A program made the position numbers and the translations under genes. From JANQOH01 sp965214495 (GTDB lineage Bacteria > Pseudomonadota > Alphaproteobacteria > UBA7887), in contig OZ243958.1 in NCBI GenBank assembly GCA_965214495.1, forward strand, positions 2,728,001 through 2,792,000: a stretch of 64,000 nt of DNA, in the 5' to 3' direction. Of this stretch, positions 8,690 through 17,945 are shown in pieces. The notes under the pieces were generated by a model, which did not search any database, was not told the DNA's origin, and worked only from the letters and a program-made list of their open reading frames with translations. Numbering within the stretch: the first letter of the stretch is position 1; the number at the start of each line of letters is the position of its first letter.

Positions 8690-11600
8690 TCAGGCCCGAC
8701 GTTCGAGAGCCTCGTCGTCGAGCGGATGGTCGAGGCGATCCACCATCTCATGGGGGCAGATCTGCCAGAACTTGCCGATTTCATGCTCCCAGTCGGCCAG
8801 AAGCGTGTGCGCGAAACGCGAGTCGGTCAATTTCGCGTGCTCGACCACCAGTTCGTGCAGGCAGTCGCGCCAGTGCCGGCTCGCCAGGCGCCGCCACAGA
8901 ATGGTCTGGGGGTTCACCCGCGATTCGAAGCTGGAGTCCGAATCATAGACGAACGCCATGCCGCCGGTCATACCGGCGCCGAAATTGTCGCCGACGGGGC
9001 CGAGAATAGCGGCGATGCCGCCGGTCATGTATTCGCAGCCGTTCGCGCCGCAGCCTTCGACGACGGCGATGGCGCCCGAATTACGCACGCAGAACCGCTC
9101 GCCGGCCTGACCCGCAGCGAACAGCTTGCCCACGGTGGCGCCGTAGAGCACGGTGTTGCCGATGATCGTGTTCTCGTTCGAAACCAGAGGGCTCGAAGTG
9201 GCCGGGCGAACCACGACCATGCCGCCGGACAGCCCTTTGCCGACATAATCGTTCGCGTCGCCGAACACTTCGAGCTTCAGCCCCTGCACCGCCCAGGCGC
9301 CGAGCGACTGACCGGCCGACCCGCGCAGGCGCACGGTAATGTGGCCAGGCTGGAGCCTGGCCATGCCGAAGCGACGGGTGATCTTCGACGACAGCCGGGT
9401 ACCGATCGCCCGTTGCGTATTGCGGATGTTGTAGGCGAGTTGCATCTTCTCGCCGTCGGCGAACAGCGCCTGCGCGTCCCTGACCATTTGCGCGTCGAGC
9501 GTGTCGGGCACTTCGTTGCGGCCGGCGATGGTGCTGACGCGGCCATGGTCGCCCGGATCCGCCTGGACCAGCAGCGGGTTCAGGTCGAGGTCGTCGAGAT
9601 GGGCGTGGCCCCGGCTGACCTGATGCAGCAGTTCGGTTCGCCCGATCACCTCGTCGAGCGCGCGCGCACCGAGGCCGGCAAGGATTTCGCGCACTTCCTC
9701 GGCCAGGAAACTGAACAGGTTGACCACCTTTTCCGGTGTGCCGGTGAACTTGTCGCGTAGTTTCGGGTTCTGGGTGCACACGCCGACCGGACAGGTGTTG
9801 GAGTGGCACTGGCGCACCATGATGCAGCCCATGGCGACGAGCGCGGCGGTGCCGATGCCGTATTCCTCCGCGCCGAGCAGCGCCGCGATCACGACGTCGC
9901 GACCGGTCTTCAAGCCGCCGTCCACCCGCAGTTTCACGCGGTGGCGCAGCCGGTTGAGGGTCAGCACCTGATTGACTTCTGCGAGGCCGACCTCCCACGG
10001 CATTCCTGCATAGCGGATGGAACTCTGCGGGCTCGCGCCGGTACCGCCGCAATGGCCGGAGATCAGGATCGTATCGGCGTTCGCCTTGGCGACGCCGGCA
10101 GCGATGGTACCGATGCCGGTGCGCGCGACCAGCTTCACGCAAACGCGAGCGTTCGGGTTGATCTGCTTGAGGTCGTAGATTAGCTGGGCGAGGTCCTCGA
10201 TCGAGTAGATATCGTGGTGCGGCGGCGGCGAGATCAGCGTCACCCCCGGCGTCGAGTGCCGCAGCCGCGCGATCTCGGGCGAGACCTTGAAGCCCGGGAG
10301 CTGGCCGCCTTCGCCGGGTTTCGCGCCCTGCGCCATCTTGATCTCGATTTCCTGGCAGTTGTTCAGGTAGTCGGCGGTGACTCCGAACCGGCCCGAGGCA
10401 ACCTGCTTGATCGCCGAACAGGCGTTGTCGCCGTTGGCGTAGGGCACGAAGCGCTCGGCGCCCTCGCCGCCCTCGCCGGAATCCGACTTGGCGCCGATGC
10501 GGTTCATGGCGATCGACAGGGTCTCGTGCGCTTCGGGCGACAACGCGCCGAGAGAGATACCGGGCGCCACGAGTCGCCGGCGGATATCGGTGATCGATTC
10601 CACTTCTTCCAACGGTGCGGCGGTCTCGGCGCGACTGAAATCGAGCAGGTCGCGCACGTTGATCGGCGCTTGCGCCGCCACCCCCCCGGTATAGCGGCGA
10701 TAGGTGGCGTAGGAATCGTTCGCGATCGCGCTCTGGAGAACGTGCATCAGCCGTCCGTCGAAGGCATGCGCCTCGCCGCCGTGGCGATAGCGGTAAAGGC
10801 CGCCGACGGGCAGCATCGCCACGCCCTCGGCGAAGGCGCGCAGGTGCTGGGTGAGCACCATGCGCTGAAGACCGGCAAGGCCGATGCCCGATATCCGGGA
10901 GGGCATCCCCGGGAAGAACCGCGCCACCAGAGTCCGGGACAGACCGAGCGCCTCGAAATTGTAGCCGCCGCGATAGGAGCTCAGCACCGAGATGCCCATC
11001 TTCGACATCACCTTGAGGATGCCGTTGTTGACCGCTTCCTTGTAGGCGGCGAGCGCTTCGGTAAGGCTCATGCCGGGCAGCAGGCCGCGGCGGTGGCGGT
11101 CGGCGATCGTCTCCTGCGCGAGCCAGGCGTTGACCGTCGTCGCGCCCACCCCGATGAGGACGGCGAAATAATGCACGTCGAGGCACTCGGCGCTGCGCAC
11201 GTTGATCGAGGCGTAGGTGCGCAGGTTCTCGCGGATCAGATGCGAATGGACGCCGCCGGCAGCAAGGACGATCGGGATCGGCGCGCGGCCGGGGCCGGCA
11301 TTCTCGTCCGACAGGACCAGATGTTCGCAACCGCCGCGGACCGCGTCCTCGGCGGTGCGGCGCAATGCGTCGATCGCTTCCGACAGGGCGTTCGGTCCGC
11401 CGTCCGGGTCGAACGTACAATCGATGGCGCATGCACGCTCGCCCATGTAGGCGCGCATGGCGGCGAACTCGCCATTGGTCAGCACGGGCGATTCGAGTTG
11501 CAGCAGGTGGGTCTGGTCGGGCGAGCGCTCAAGCACGTTGCCGAGATTGCCGAGCCTGGTCTTCAACGTCATCACCCGGCGTTCGCGCAGCGAGTCGATC

Positions 11601-13186
11601 GGCGGGTTGGTGACCTGGCTGAAGTTCTGCCGGAAGAAATGGTGCAGCCCGCGATAGTGGTCCGACAGCACCGCCATCGGCGCGTCGTCGCCCATCGAGC
11701 CGACCGGCTCCTTGCGATCCTCGACCATGGGTTGAAGGATCAGTTCGATCTCTTCCAGCGACCATCCGAACACGACCTGGAAGCGGCGCAGCGCGTCTCC
11801 GGTCAGCACCGGCGCTTCGCCGGGCCGGTTCCGCAGCAGGCTGTCGAGCGGCATGATCGACTCGACCCACTCGCCATAGGGCCGCTGGCGGGCGATCATG
11901 TTCTTCAGCCCGGCGTCTTGATGGAGCGTGCCGGAGCGCAGGTCCACCCCGACCATCATGCCGGGCCCGAGGCGACCTTTCCTGACCACGTCGATCTCCT
12001 TGACCGGCACCATGCCGGCCTCGGAACCGACGATCAGCAAATCGTCCCGGGTTACCGAATAGCGCATCGGCCGCAAGCCGTTGCGGTCCATGCCGCCGAT
12101 GATCCAGTCGCCGTCGGTCGCCGCGACCGCCGCCGGGCCGTCCCACGGCTCCATCACGCAATTGGCGTAGCTGTAGAGCGCGCGGTGCAGCGGCGGGACC
12201 GATGCGCCTTCCTCCCACGATTCCGGGATCAGGAGCGCCTGCGCTTCGGGAGCGCTGCGCCCCGTATGCACGAAGAGTTCGAACACGGCGTCGAGCGCGG
12301 CGGAATCGGAACTCCCGTCCTGGATCACCGGTTTCAGGTCTTCGACGCGGTCGCCGAACGCTTCCGACGCCATGCGCGTCTCGTGCGCCCGCGTCCAGTT
12401 GATGTTGCCGAGCAGGGTGTTGATCTCGCCGTTATGCGCGAGCATCCGGAACGGCTGAGCGAGCTTCCAGGTCGGGAAGGTGTTGGTCGAATAGCGCTGG
12501 TGGAAGATCGCGAAGTTCGAGACGAAACGCCGGTCGCGGAGGTCGGGATAGAAGTCGTCGATATACTCGGCCAGGAACATGCCCTTGTAGATCACCGATC
12601 GGCAGCTTAGCGAGCAGATGTAGAAATCGGTGATGTGCAGCGCCAGCACGGCCTTCTCGATGCGCCGGCGGATCAGGTAGAGGTCGCGCTCGAACCGGTC
12701 GTCGGCGACTCCGTGATCGTTGGCGATCATGATCTGTTCGATCTCGGGCCGGGTCGCCATGGCCTTCTCGCCGATCGCGCTCGAGTTCACCGGCACCTGC
12801 CGCCAGCCATAGATCGAGTAGCCGAAATTGAGGATCTCGGTTTCGACGATCACGCGACAGGTTTCCTGCGCGCCCAGATCGGTGCGCGGCAGGAAAACCA
12901 TGCCGACGGCAAGCCGGCCGCCGCGCGGCTCATGTCCGGTATTGCTGATGTGCTTCTCGAAGAAATCCTGCGGGATCTGCACGTGGATGCCGGCGCCGTC
13001 GCCGGTTTTGCCGTCGGCATCCACGGCGCCGCGGTGCCAGACCGCCTTGAGCGCGGCGATGCCCGCCTCGACGACTTCGCGCCGCGGCTGGCCGTCGATT
13101 GCGGCGACGAAGCCGACGCCGCAGGAATCGCGCTCGTCTTCGGCGCGGTATAGCCCTTGCGCAGACAGGCGTTCGCGTTCGTTCAT
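8690..13186 (-). CDS. gltB: Glutamate synthase (NADPH) large subunit
   Basis: 1498 residues, full length for GltB. Order: short propeptide, then Cys22 (DSCGVGF), the expected N-terminal nucleophile of the class II glutamine amidotransferase; central domain; FMN synthase domain; the three-Cys 3Fe-4S cluster (CIMVRQCHSNTCPVG); and the C-terminal GXGXG helix domain. It channels ammonia from glutamine to 2-oxoglutarate in the cytosol. The ATG at 13186 overlaps the gltD stop by 4 nt (ATGA), fixing the start and showing a gltD-gltB operon. Assimilation of nitrogen through GS-GOGAT is implied. Confidence 0.97.
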   Translation of the reverse strand: MNERERLSAQGLYRAEDERDSCGVGFVAAIDGQPRREVVEAGIAALKAVWHRGAVDADGKTGDGAGIHVQIPQDFFEKHISNTGHEPRGGRLAVGMVFLPRTDLGAQETCRVIVETEILNFGYSIYGWRQVPVNSSAIGEKAMATRPEIEQIMIANDHGVADDRFERDLYLIRRRIEKAVLALHITDFYICSLSCRSVIYKGMFLAEYIDDFYPDLRDRRFVSNFAIFHQRYSTNTFPTWKLAQPFRMLAHNGEINTLLGNINWTRAHETRMASEAFGDRVEDLKPVIQDGSSDSAALDAVFELFVHTGRSAPEAQALLIPESWEEGASVPPLHRALYSYANCVMEPWDGPAAVAATDGDWIIGGMDRNGLRPMRYSVTRDDLLIVGSEAGMVPVKEIDVVRKGRLGPGMMVGVDLRSGTLHQDAGLKNMIARQRPYGEWVESIMPLDSLLRNRPGEAPVLTGDALRRFQVVFGWSLEEIELILQPMVEDRKEPVGSMGDDAPMAVLSDHYRGLHHFFRQNFSQVTNPPIDSLRERRVMTLKTRLGNLGNVLERSPDQTHLLQLESPVLTNGEFAAMRAYMGERACAIDCTFDPDGGPNALSEAIDALRRTAEDAVRGGCEHLVLSDENAGPGRAPIPIVLAAGGVHSHLIRENLRTYASINVRSAECLDVHYFAVLIGVGATTVNAWLAQETIADRHRRGLLPGMSLTEALAAYKEAVNNGILKVMSKMGISVLSSYRGGYNFEALGLSRTLVARFFPGMPSRISGIGLAGLQRMVLTQHLRAFAEGVAMLPVGGLYRYRHGGEAHAFDGRLMHVLQSAIANDSYATYRRYTGGVAAQAPINVRDLLDFSRAETAAPLEEVESITDIRRRLVAPGISLGALSPEAHETLSIAMNRIGAKSDSGEGGEGAERFVPYANGDNACSAIKQVASGRFGVTADYLNNCQEIEIKMAQGAKPGEGGQLPGFKVSPEIARLRHSTPGVTLISPPPHHDIYSIEDLAQLIYDLKQINPNARVCVKLVARTGIGTIAAGVAKANADTILISGHCGGTGASPQSSIRYAGMPWEVGLAEVNQVLTLNRLRHRVKLRVDGGLKTGRDVVIAALLGAEEYGIGTAALVAMGCIMVRQCHSNTCPVGVCTQNPKLRDKFTGTPEKVVNLFSFLAEEVREILAGLGARALDEVIGRTELLHQVSRGHAHLDDLDLNPLLVQADPGDHGRVSTIAGRNEVPDTLDAQMVRDAQALFADGEKMQLAYNIRNTQRAIGTRLSSKITRRFGMARLQPGHITVRLRGSAGQSLGAWAVQGLKLEVFGDANDYVGKGLSGGMVVVRPATSSPLVSNENTIIGNTVLYGATVGKLFAAGQAGERFCVRNSGAIAVVEGCGANGCEYMTGGIAAILGPVGDNFGAGMTGGMAFVYDSDSSFESRVNPQTILWRRLASRHWRDCLHELVVEHAKLTDSRFAHTLLADWEHEIGKFWQICPHEMVDRLDHPLDDEALERRA

Positions 13187-14622
13187 GCCGCTTCCTTCCG
13201 GCGCGCCGGTGCGCCGGCCTCCAGATAGCGATGGATCGACGTAGCCGCATCGCGGCCGTCTCGAATCGCCCACACCACCAGCGATGCGCCGCGGACGATA
13301 TCGCCGGCGGCGAACACCCCGTCGAGACTAGTCATCAGGGTTCGGGCATCGGTCTCGACGGTGCCCCACCGGGTGACTTCCAGGCCCGGTTCGCCGAACA
13401 GGAGGGGCAGGTTCTCGGGATCGAAACCGAGCGCTTTGATGACGAGGTCGGCTTCGACGACGTGTTGTGAATCAGCGACCGCGATGGGTTTTTGACGGCC
13501 GCTCGAATCCGCCGTGCCGAGCCTCATGCGTTGCACGCGCACGCCCGAAACGACGCCGTTGCCGACAAACGCCTCAGGCGCCGTCAGCCACACGAATTCC
13601 ACCCCCTCCTCTTCGGCGTGATTCACCTCACGCATCGAACCCGGCATGTTGGGGCGGTCGCGGCGATAGACGCACTTCACCGAGCGCGCACCCTGCCGTA
13701 CGGCGGTACGGACGCAGTCCATCGCGGTGTCGCCGCCGCCGATCACCGCCACCCGTTTGCCGTCGGCGTCGAGCGCTCCCGAATCGAACGCCGGCACCCG
13801 ATCGCCGAGCCCCTTGCGGTTGCTGGCGATCAGATAGTCGAGCGCGGAGACGATATTGCCGAGGCCGACTCCCGGCGCCTTGATGCTCCGTTCGCGATAG
13901 ACGCCGGTAGCGATCAGCACCGCGTCGTGGCGGTCGCGCAGTTCGGCCAGACTCGCATCGCGGCCGACCTCGAACCCGGTGTGGAAAACGATCCCGCCTT
14001 CGGCCAGCAGGGCGTGCCGGCGCGCGACGATGTGTTTCTCGAGCTTGAAATTGGGAATGCCGTAGATCAGCAGGCCGCCGACCCGGTCGTGACGGTCATA
14101 GACGTGGACTCGGTAGCCGAGGCGGCGCAACTGCTCGGCCGCCGCCAGTCCTCCCGGCCCGGCGCCGACGACGGCGACCGACCGGTCGCGTTCGCGCGCC
14201 GGCGACGGCGGGCGCACCCAACCCCGCGCGAACGCGGTGTCGGTGATGTGGCGCTCGACTGCGCCGATGGTCACCGTGCCGTGGCCGGCCTGCTCGATGA
14301 CGCAGTTGCCCTCGCACAAACGGTCCTGCGGGCAGATCCGGCCGCACACTTCGGGCATGTTGTTGGTCGCCGCCGCGACCTCGTAGGCTTCTTCCAGCCG
14401 CCCCTCGGCGGTCAGCATCAGCCAGTCGGGAATGTTGTTGTGGAGCGGGCAGTGGACCTGACAGAACGGAATACCGCATTGCGAGCAGCGCGAGGCCTGT
14501 TCGGCGGCGCGGTGCTCGGCGAACTCGCGGTAGATTTCGTCGAAACTCGCGCGCCGACGCGCGACGTCGCGCTTCTGCGGCATCCGGTGCTCAAGGTCGA
14601 CGAATTTGAGCATACTGGTCAT
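13183..14622 (-). CDS. gltD: Glutamate synthase (NADPH) small subunit
   Basis: 479 residues. The N-terminus has the two Cys clusters that hold the 4Fe-4S centres (CSQCGIPFCQVHCP and CGRICPQDRLCEGNC). An FAD-binding GAGPGGLAAAE and an NADPH-binding GGGDTAMDC follow. It supplies electrons from NADPH to GltB. The start is ATG 14622; a second ATG 9 nt downstream (MLKFVDL) is also possible. It is first in the operon with gltB. A 33-nt inverted repeat lies about 100 nt upstream and could take part in its control. Confidence 0.96.
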   Translation of the reverse strand: MTSMLKFVDLEHRMPQKRDVARRRASFDEIYREFAEHRAAEQASRCSQCGIPFCQVHCPLHNNIPDWLMLTAEGRLEEAYEVAAATNNMPEVCGRICPQDRLCEGNCVIEQAGHGTVTIGAVERHITDTAFARGWVRPPSPARERDRSVAVVGAGPGGLAAAEQLRRLGYRVHVYDRHDRVGGLLIYGIPNFKLEKHIVARRHALLAEGGIVFHTGFEVGRDASLAELRDRHDAVLIATGVYRERSIKAPGVGLGNIVSALDYLIASNRKGLGDRVPAFDSGALDADGKRVAVIGGGDTAMDCVRTAVRQGARSVKCVYRRDRPNMPGSMREVNHAEEEGVEFVWLTAPEAFVGNGVVSGVRVQRMRLGTADSSGRQKPIAVADSQHVVEADLVIKALGFDPENLPLLFGEPGLEVTRWGTVETDARTLMTSLDGVFAAGDIVRGASLVVWAIRDGRDAATSIHRYLEAGAPARRKEAA

Positions 14623-14725
14623 TCTGCCGGCTTTCCTCTACCTCCCTGAATGTCTGCCGATGGGTCCGGCGCCGGGGCGTGGCGTCCATCATAGGCCCTA
14701 TCGGCTCACAAGGCCAGCGTCACTC

Positions 14726-14758
14726 GCCATATAGGGCAGCTTTGCTGTCCTATATGGC
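14726..14758. promoter_or_regulatory. Near-perfect inverted repeat between gltD and uppP
   Basis: Arms GCCATATAGGGCAGC (14726-14740) and GCTGTCCTATATGGC (14744-14758) are complementary over 15 positions except one G-T pair, with a loop of TTT. It is AT-rich against a GC-rich background. No T-run follows on either strand, so an intrinsic terminator is unlikely. It sits between divergent promoters, about 104 nt from gltD and 94 nt from uppP, so a protein-binding operator or a leader hairpin is possible. Confidence 0.55.
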
Positions 14759-14791
14759 TCGTCGGATCGGGCAAGTCGCGCGATTCATCCA

Positions 14792-14818
14792 TTGTTTCGG
14801 TATGGTTACAGATAAAAT
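14792..14818 (+). promoter_or_regulatory. Possible uppP promoter
   Basis: TTGTTT (14792-14797) and TAAAAT (14813-14818) are separated by 15 nt, 33 nt before the uppP ATG. The -10 is good but the -35 is weak and the spacing short, so this is a tentative assignment. Confidence 0.35.
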
Positions 14819-14851
14819 AGTCTCGAAAGAGGACCAATAGCGGACGCAACG

Positions 14852-15643
14852 ATGAGCCTTCTTCATCTGGTCGTGATCGCTCTGGTTCAGGGGATCACCG
14901 AGTTCCTGCCGGTCAGTTCTTCCGGCCATCTCGTACTCATCCACCACCTGACCGATTGGCCGGACCAGGGGCTGGCGATCGATGTGGCGGCCCATGCCGG
15001 CAGCCTGGCGGCAGTGCTGGTCTATTTCCGCCGCGAGGTCGCGGCGCTGGCAGGTGCGGGGGTTGCCCTTCTCACCGGCCGGGGGCACGAGGAACGGCGC
15101 CTGCTGTTGCTGTTGATCGCGGCCAGCGTCCCGGCCCTCGCCGCCGGCGCGGCGTTCAACGCCTGGGCGGGGGATCTGCTGCGCGGGCTCGCGGTGATTG
15201 CCTGGACGATGACGCTCGGCGCCGTTCTGCTCTATGTCGCCGACCGGTTCGCGGCGCGAGGCCGCGGCCTGGACGCGCTGGGTCTGCGCGACGCGCTGCT
15301 CATCGGCTTCGCCCAGGCGCTGGCGCTGGTTCCCGGAACCAGCCGCGCCGGGATCACCATCACCGCGGCGCGGGCGCTGGGCTATGCGCGCACCGATGCG
15401 GCGCGGTTTTCGATGCTGTTGTCGATTCCTGTCATTCTCGGCGCCGGCGCGTTGCAGACACTCGATCTTGCAGGCGATCCGGGGCGCTGGCGCGACGCGG
15501 CGCTGGTCGCCGCGCTGTCGGGTCTCGCGGCGTTCGCGGCTGTCAGCCTGTTGATGCGCTGGCTTGCGCGTGCGAGCTTCACCCCGCTGGTGATCTACCG
15601 CCTCGCCCTCGGCCTGGCGTTGCTGGGGATGGTCTATCTCTGA
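14852..15643 (+). CDS. uppP: Undecaprenyl-diphosphatase
   Basis: 263 residues, the BacA/UppP length. The membrane enzyme dephosphorylates undecaprenyl diphosphate to recycle the lipid carrier for peptidoglycan and surface glycans. Visible signatures are QGITEFLPVSSSGH near the N-terminus and LVPGTSRAGITI around residues 150-165, the two conserved active-site segments, in a protein with about eight hydrophobic helices. The gene stands alone and divergent from gltD. It is followed by a hairpin and an unknown gene. Confidence 0.97.
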   Translation: MSLLHLVVIALVQGITEFLPVSSSGHLVLIHHLTDWPDQGLAIDVAAHAGSLAAVLVYFRREVAALAGAGVALLTGRGHEERRLLLLLIAASVPALAAGAAFNAWAGDLLRGLAVIAWTMTLGAVLLYVADRFAARGRGLDALGLRDALLIGFAQALALVPGTSRAGITITAARALGYARTDAARFSMLLSIPVILGAGALQTLDLAGDPGRWRDAALVAALSGLAAFAAVSLLMRWLARASFTPLVIYRLALGLALLGMVYL

Positions 15644-15675
15644 CCGTCCGCCGGAACGACGGGGGCGGAACGGTC
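15642..15675 (+). terminator. Hairpin just after uppP
   Basis: GACCGTCCGCC (15642-15652) pairs with GGCGGAACGGTC (15664-15675) with one bulged base and an 11-nt loop, starting at the uppP stop. There is no T-run, so it may be a Rho-dependent or attenuating structure. Confidence 0.4.
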
Positions 15676-15789
15676 CGGTTCGGGAAGAGGAATCGGCGGT
15701 CGGGGGCAGATTCGCCTGACAAGCGAATTGACGTTCACAGGCTTCCATCGAACCATGTCTTACAAATTCACCAATTTCAGGAGGTTGTC

Positions 15790-16338
15790 GTGAAAAAGGT
15801 TCTGGTCGCGGACGAGGTCTGGATCGCTACGGCATTGCTCCACCGTCACAATCCCGGTCGCGGTGACTTTGCGGCCAGCGAAATTCTACGGCAGGTCGAA
15901 ACCGAGCGGGTAGCCGGCGACCGGTTGAGGCCCGGCGTGGCGCCACATGTCTATCTTCACTGCGTCGCCAACAAGGCGCCGAATTCCGGGCGTTACCGGA
16001 TGCTGTTTGAAACGTCGAAGGGGCGCCGGCGGCTTTTCAAACGGGGCGATCCCTGCCATCCGCAACGCGCGGACAGCAAGCATATGCCCCGCCGGGAACA
16101 GATTCCGCGCGCCTATGTCGGGCTCATCGATTGGTATCGCCGTCAGTATGCCGGGGAAGGCGCCGCAGGCGAGGCCGACCCCATCCTGGCGCTGCGCGGA
16201 GTCGGCAAGGCGATCTGGGCGGACGAAGAAGCCGATACCTATGTTCGCCGGCTTCGGGACGGGTGGTTGTCGATCCGCGCACCCGCCGTGAATGCGGATT
16301 CATTCGTTACGAACGACGACCGCTTGAGCACAAAGTAG
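15790..16338 (+). CDS. Conserved-looking protein of unknown function
   Basis: 182 residues starting at GTG 15790, which has a perfect AGGAGG 5 nt upstream. The sequence is soluble and basic, without a signal peptide or membrane helix. It begins KKVLVADEVWIATALLHRHNP and contains the segment HCVANKAPNSGRYRMLF followed by a basic RRRLFKRGDPCHP stretch. The N-terminal part resembles small helical DNA-binding-like folds, but I do not recognise the family with certainty. It stands alone between uppP and rho, and its codon use matches its neighbours. The strong ribosome site argues that it is a real gene. Confidence 0.7.
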   Translation: MKKVLVADEVWIATALLHRHNPGRGDFAASEILRQVETERVAGDRLRPGVAPHVYLHCVANKAPNSGRYRMLFETSKGRRRLFKRGDPCHPQRADSKHMPRREQIPRAYVGLIDWYRRQYAGEGAAGEADPILALRGVGKAIWADEEADTYVRRLRDGWLSIRAPAVNADSFVTNDDRLSTK

Positions 16339-16450
16339 TGTGCGGGGGATTCAATTCGTTCAATCGCCGGACAAGACCGCGTTATGAGGTGGGAGTGGGG
16401 ATCGATCTGAACGGCGTTACGCCCGCGTCGCCGAAAGCGCGCCGATCTGC

Positions 16451-16479
16451 TTGACTGTCGCGGCGGCGCCGTGCTAAAC
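16451..16479 (+). promoter_or_regulatory. Probable rho promoter
   Basis: TTGACT (16451-16456) and CTAAAC (16474-16479) are spaced 17 nt apart. They would give a leader of about 160 nt before rho. Long leaders are usual for rho genes, where Rho limits its own expression. The 308-nt gap before rho holds nothing else recognisable. Confidence 0.5.
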
Positions 16480-16646
16480 GAACTGCGTCGGCGTGCGGCG
16501 TTTGATTTCTGCCCTGCTCCAGCCGCCGCCGGATCCGTCGCAAGTCGCGCTTCCACGCCATTATACGCGATCCGGCGCGCTGTCCGTTTTTCCCCCTCCT
16601 CCGCCCGGCCGTCGATCCGTCACGGCGCGCAATTCGGCGAAAGCAC

Positions 16647-17903
16647 ATGAATCTCAGAGAACTGAAAGCCAAGAAACCGACCGAACTCCTCGACTATGCC
16701 GAGGAATGCGGGATCGAGAACGCCAGTACGATGCGCAAGCAGGATCTGCAATTCGCGATCCTGAAACAACTCGCCGAAAGCGGCGTCGCCATCTTCGGCG
16801 AGGGCGTGCTCGAGATTCTTCAGGACGGCTTCGGCTTCCTGCGCTCGTCGGAAGCGAACTACCTGCCCGGACCGGACGATATCTATGTATCGCCGAACCA
16901 GATCCGGCGCTTTGCGCTGCGCACCGGCGACACGGTCGAGGGCGAGATCCGGCAGCCGAAAGACGGCGAACGCTATTTCGCGCTGCTCAAAATCAACACG
17001 ATCAACTACGAAGGCCCGGAAAAGGCGCGACACAAAGTCAATTTCGACAATCTGACGCCGCTCTATCCCGACCGGCGGCTGCGGTTGGAAATCGAGAATC
17101 CGACGACCAAGGACCTGAGCGCGCGGGTGATCGATCTCGTCGCGCCGATCGGCATGGGCCAGAGAGCGCTGATCGTCGCCCCGCCGCGCACCGGCAAGAC
17201 CGTGATCCTGCAGAACATCGCCCATTCGCTCGCCGCCAATCACCCCGACACCTATCTGATCGTGCTGTTGATCGACGAACGGCCGGAGGAAGTGACCGAC
17301 ATGCAGCGCTCGGTGCGCGGCGAGGTCATCAGCTCGACGTTCGACGAGCCGGCCACGCGCCATGTGCAGGTCACCGAGATGGTGATCGAGAAGGCGAAGC
17401 GCCTGACCGAACACCAGCGCGACGTGGTGATCCTGCTCGATTCGATCACCCGCCTCGCGCGCGCCTACAACACCGTGGTTCCGTCCTCGGGCAAGGTGCT
17501 GACCGGCGGCGTCGATGCGAATGCCCTCCAGCGTCCCAAAAGGTTCTTCGGCGCCGCGCGCAACATCGAACAGGGCGGGTCGCTGACCATCATCGCAACG
17601 GCGCTGATCGACACCGGCTCGCGCATGGACGAAGTGATCTTCGAGGAGTTCAAGGGCACCGGCAACTCCGAAATCGTGCTCGACCGCAAGCTCGCCGACA
17701 AGCGCAGCTTCCCCGCCATCGACATCGGCAAGTCGGGAACGCGCAAGGAAGAATTGCTGGCCGACAAGGGCGAACTGTCGAAAATGTGGGTGCTGCGCCG
17801 CATCCTGACGCCGATGGGAGTCATCGACGCGATGGAGTTCCTGCTCGACAAGCTCAGGAGCACCAAATCGAACGCCGATTTCTTCCGATCGATGAACCAG
17901 TGA
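16647..17903 (+). CDS. rho: Transcription termination factor Rho
   Basis: 418 residues, standard length. Order: N-terminal helical domain (MNLRELKAKKPTELL), cold-shock-like RNA-binding domain with DGFGFLRS, and the RecA-like ATPase domain with Walker A PPRTGKT (about residue 180) and Walker B VVILLDSITRLARAYN. The hexamer translocates along C-rich RNA to release transcripts. It heads the region that in many Alphaproteobacteria leads into mnmE; here four other genes lie between them. It converges with the quinone reductase gene across a shared hairpin. Confidence 0.98.
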   Translation: MNLRELKAKKPTELLDYAEECGIENASTMRKQDLQFAILKQLAESGVAIFGEGVLEILQDGFGFLRSSEANYLPGPDDIYVSPNQIRRFALRTGDTVEGEIRQPKDGERYFALLKINTINYEGPEKARHKVNFDNLTPLYPDRRLRLEIENPTTKDLSARVIDLVAPIGMGQRALIVAPPRTGKTVILQNIAHSLAANHPDTYLIVLLIDERPEEVTDMQRSVRGEVISSTFDEPATRHVQVTEMVIEKAKRLTEHQRDVVILLDSITRLARAYNTVVPSSGKVLTGGVDANALQRPKRFFGAARNIEQGGSLTIIATALIDTGSRMDEVIFEEFKGTGNSEIVLDRKLADKRSFPAIDIGKSGTRKEELLADKGELSKMWVLRRILTPMGVIDAMEFLLDKLRSTKSNADFFRSMNQ

Positions 17904-17910
17904 GCGATGC

Positions 17911-17932
17911 GGGGCGCGCGGGCGCCCGCCCC
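17911..17932. terminator. Hairpin between convergent rho and quinone reductase genes
   Basis: GGGGCG (17911-17916) and CGCCCC (17927-17932) form a GC stem around a partly self-complementary centre. It lies 8 nt after the rho stop and 14 nt from the opposing stop. There is no clear T-run; a bidirectional terminator is the simplest reading. Confidence 0.45.
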
Positions 17933-17945
17933 GATCGCGAAGCGG

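Noticed and set aside
10214..12610. 798-residue open frame on the plus strand
   Set aside because: Antisense shadow of gltB, produced by high GC at third codon positions.
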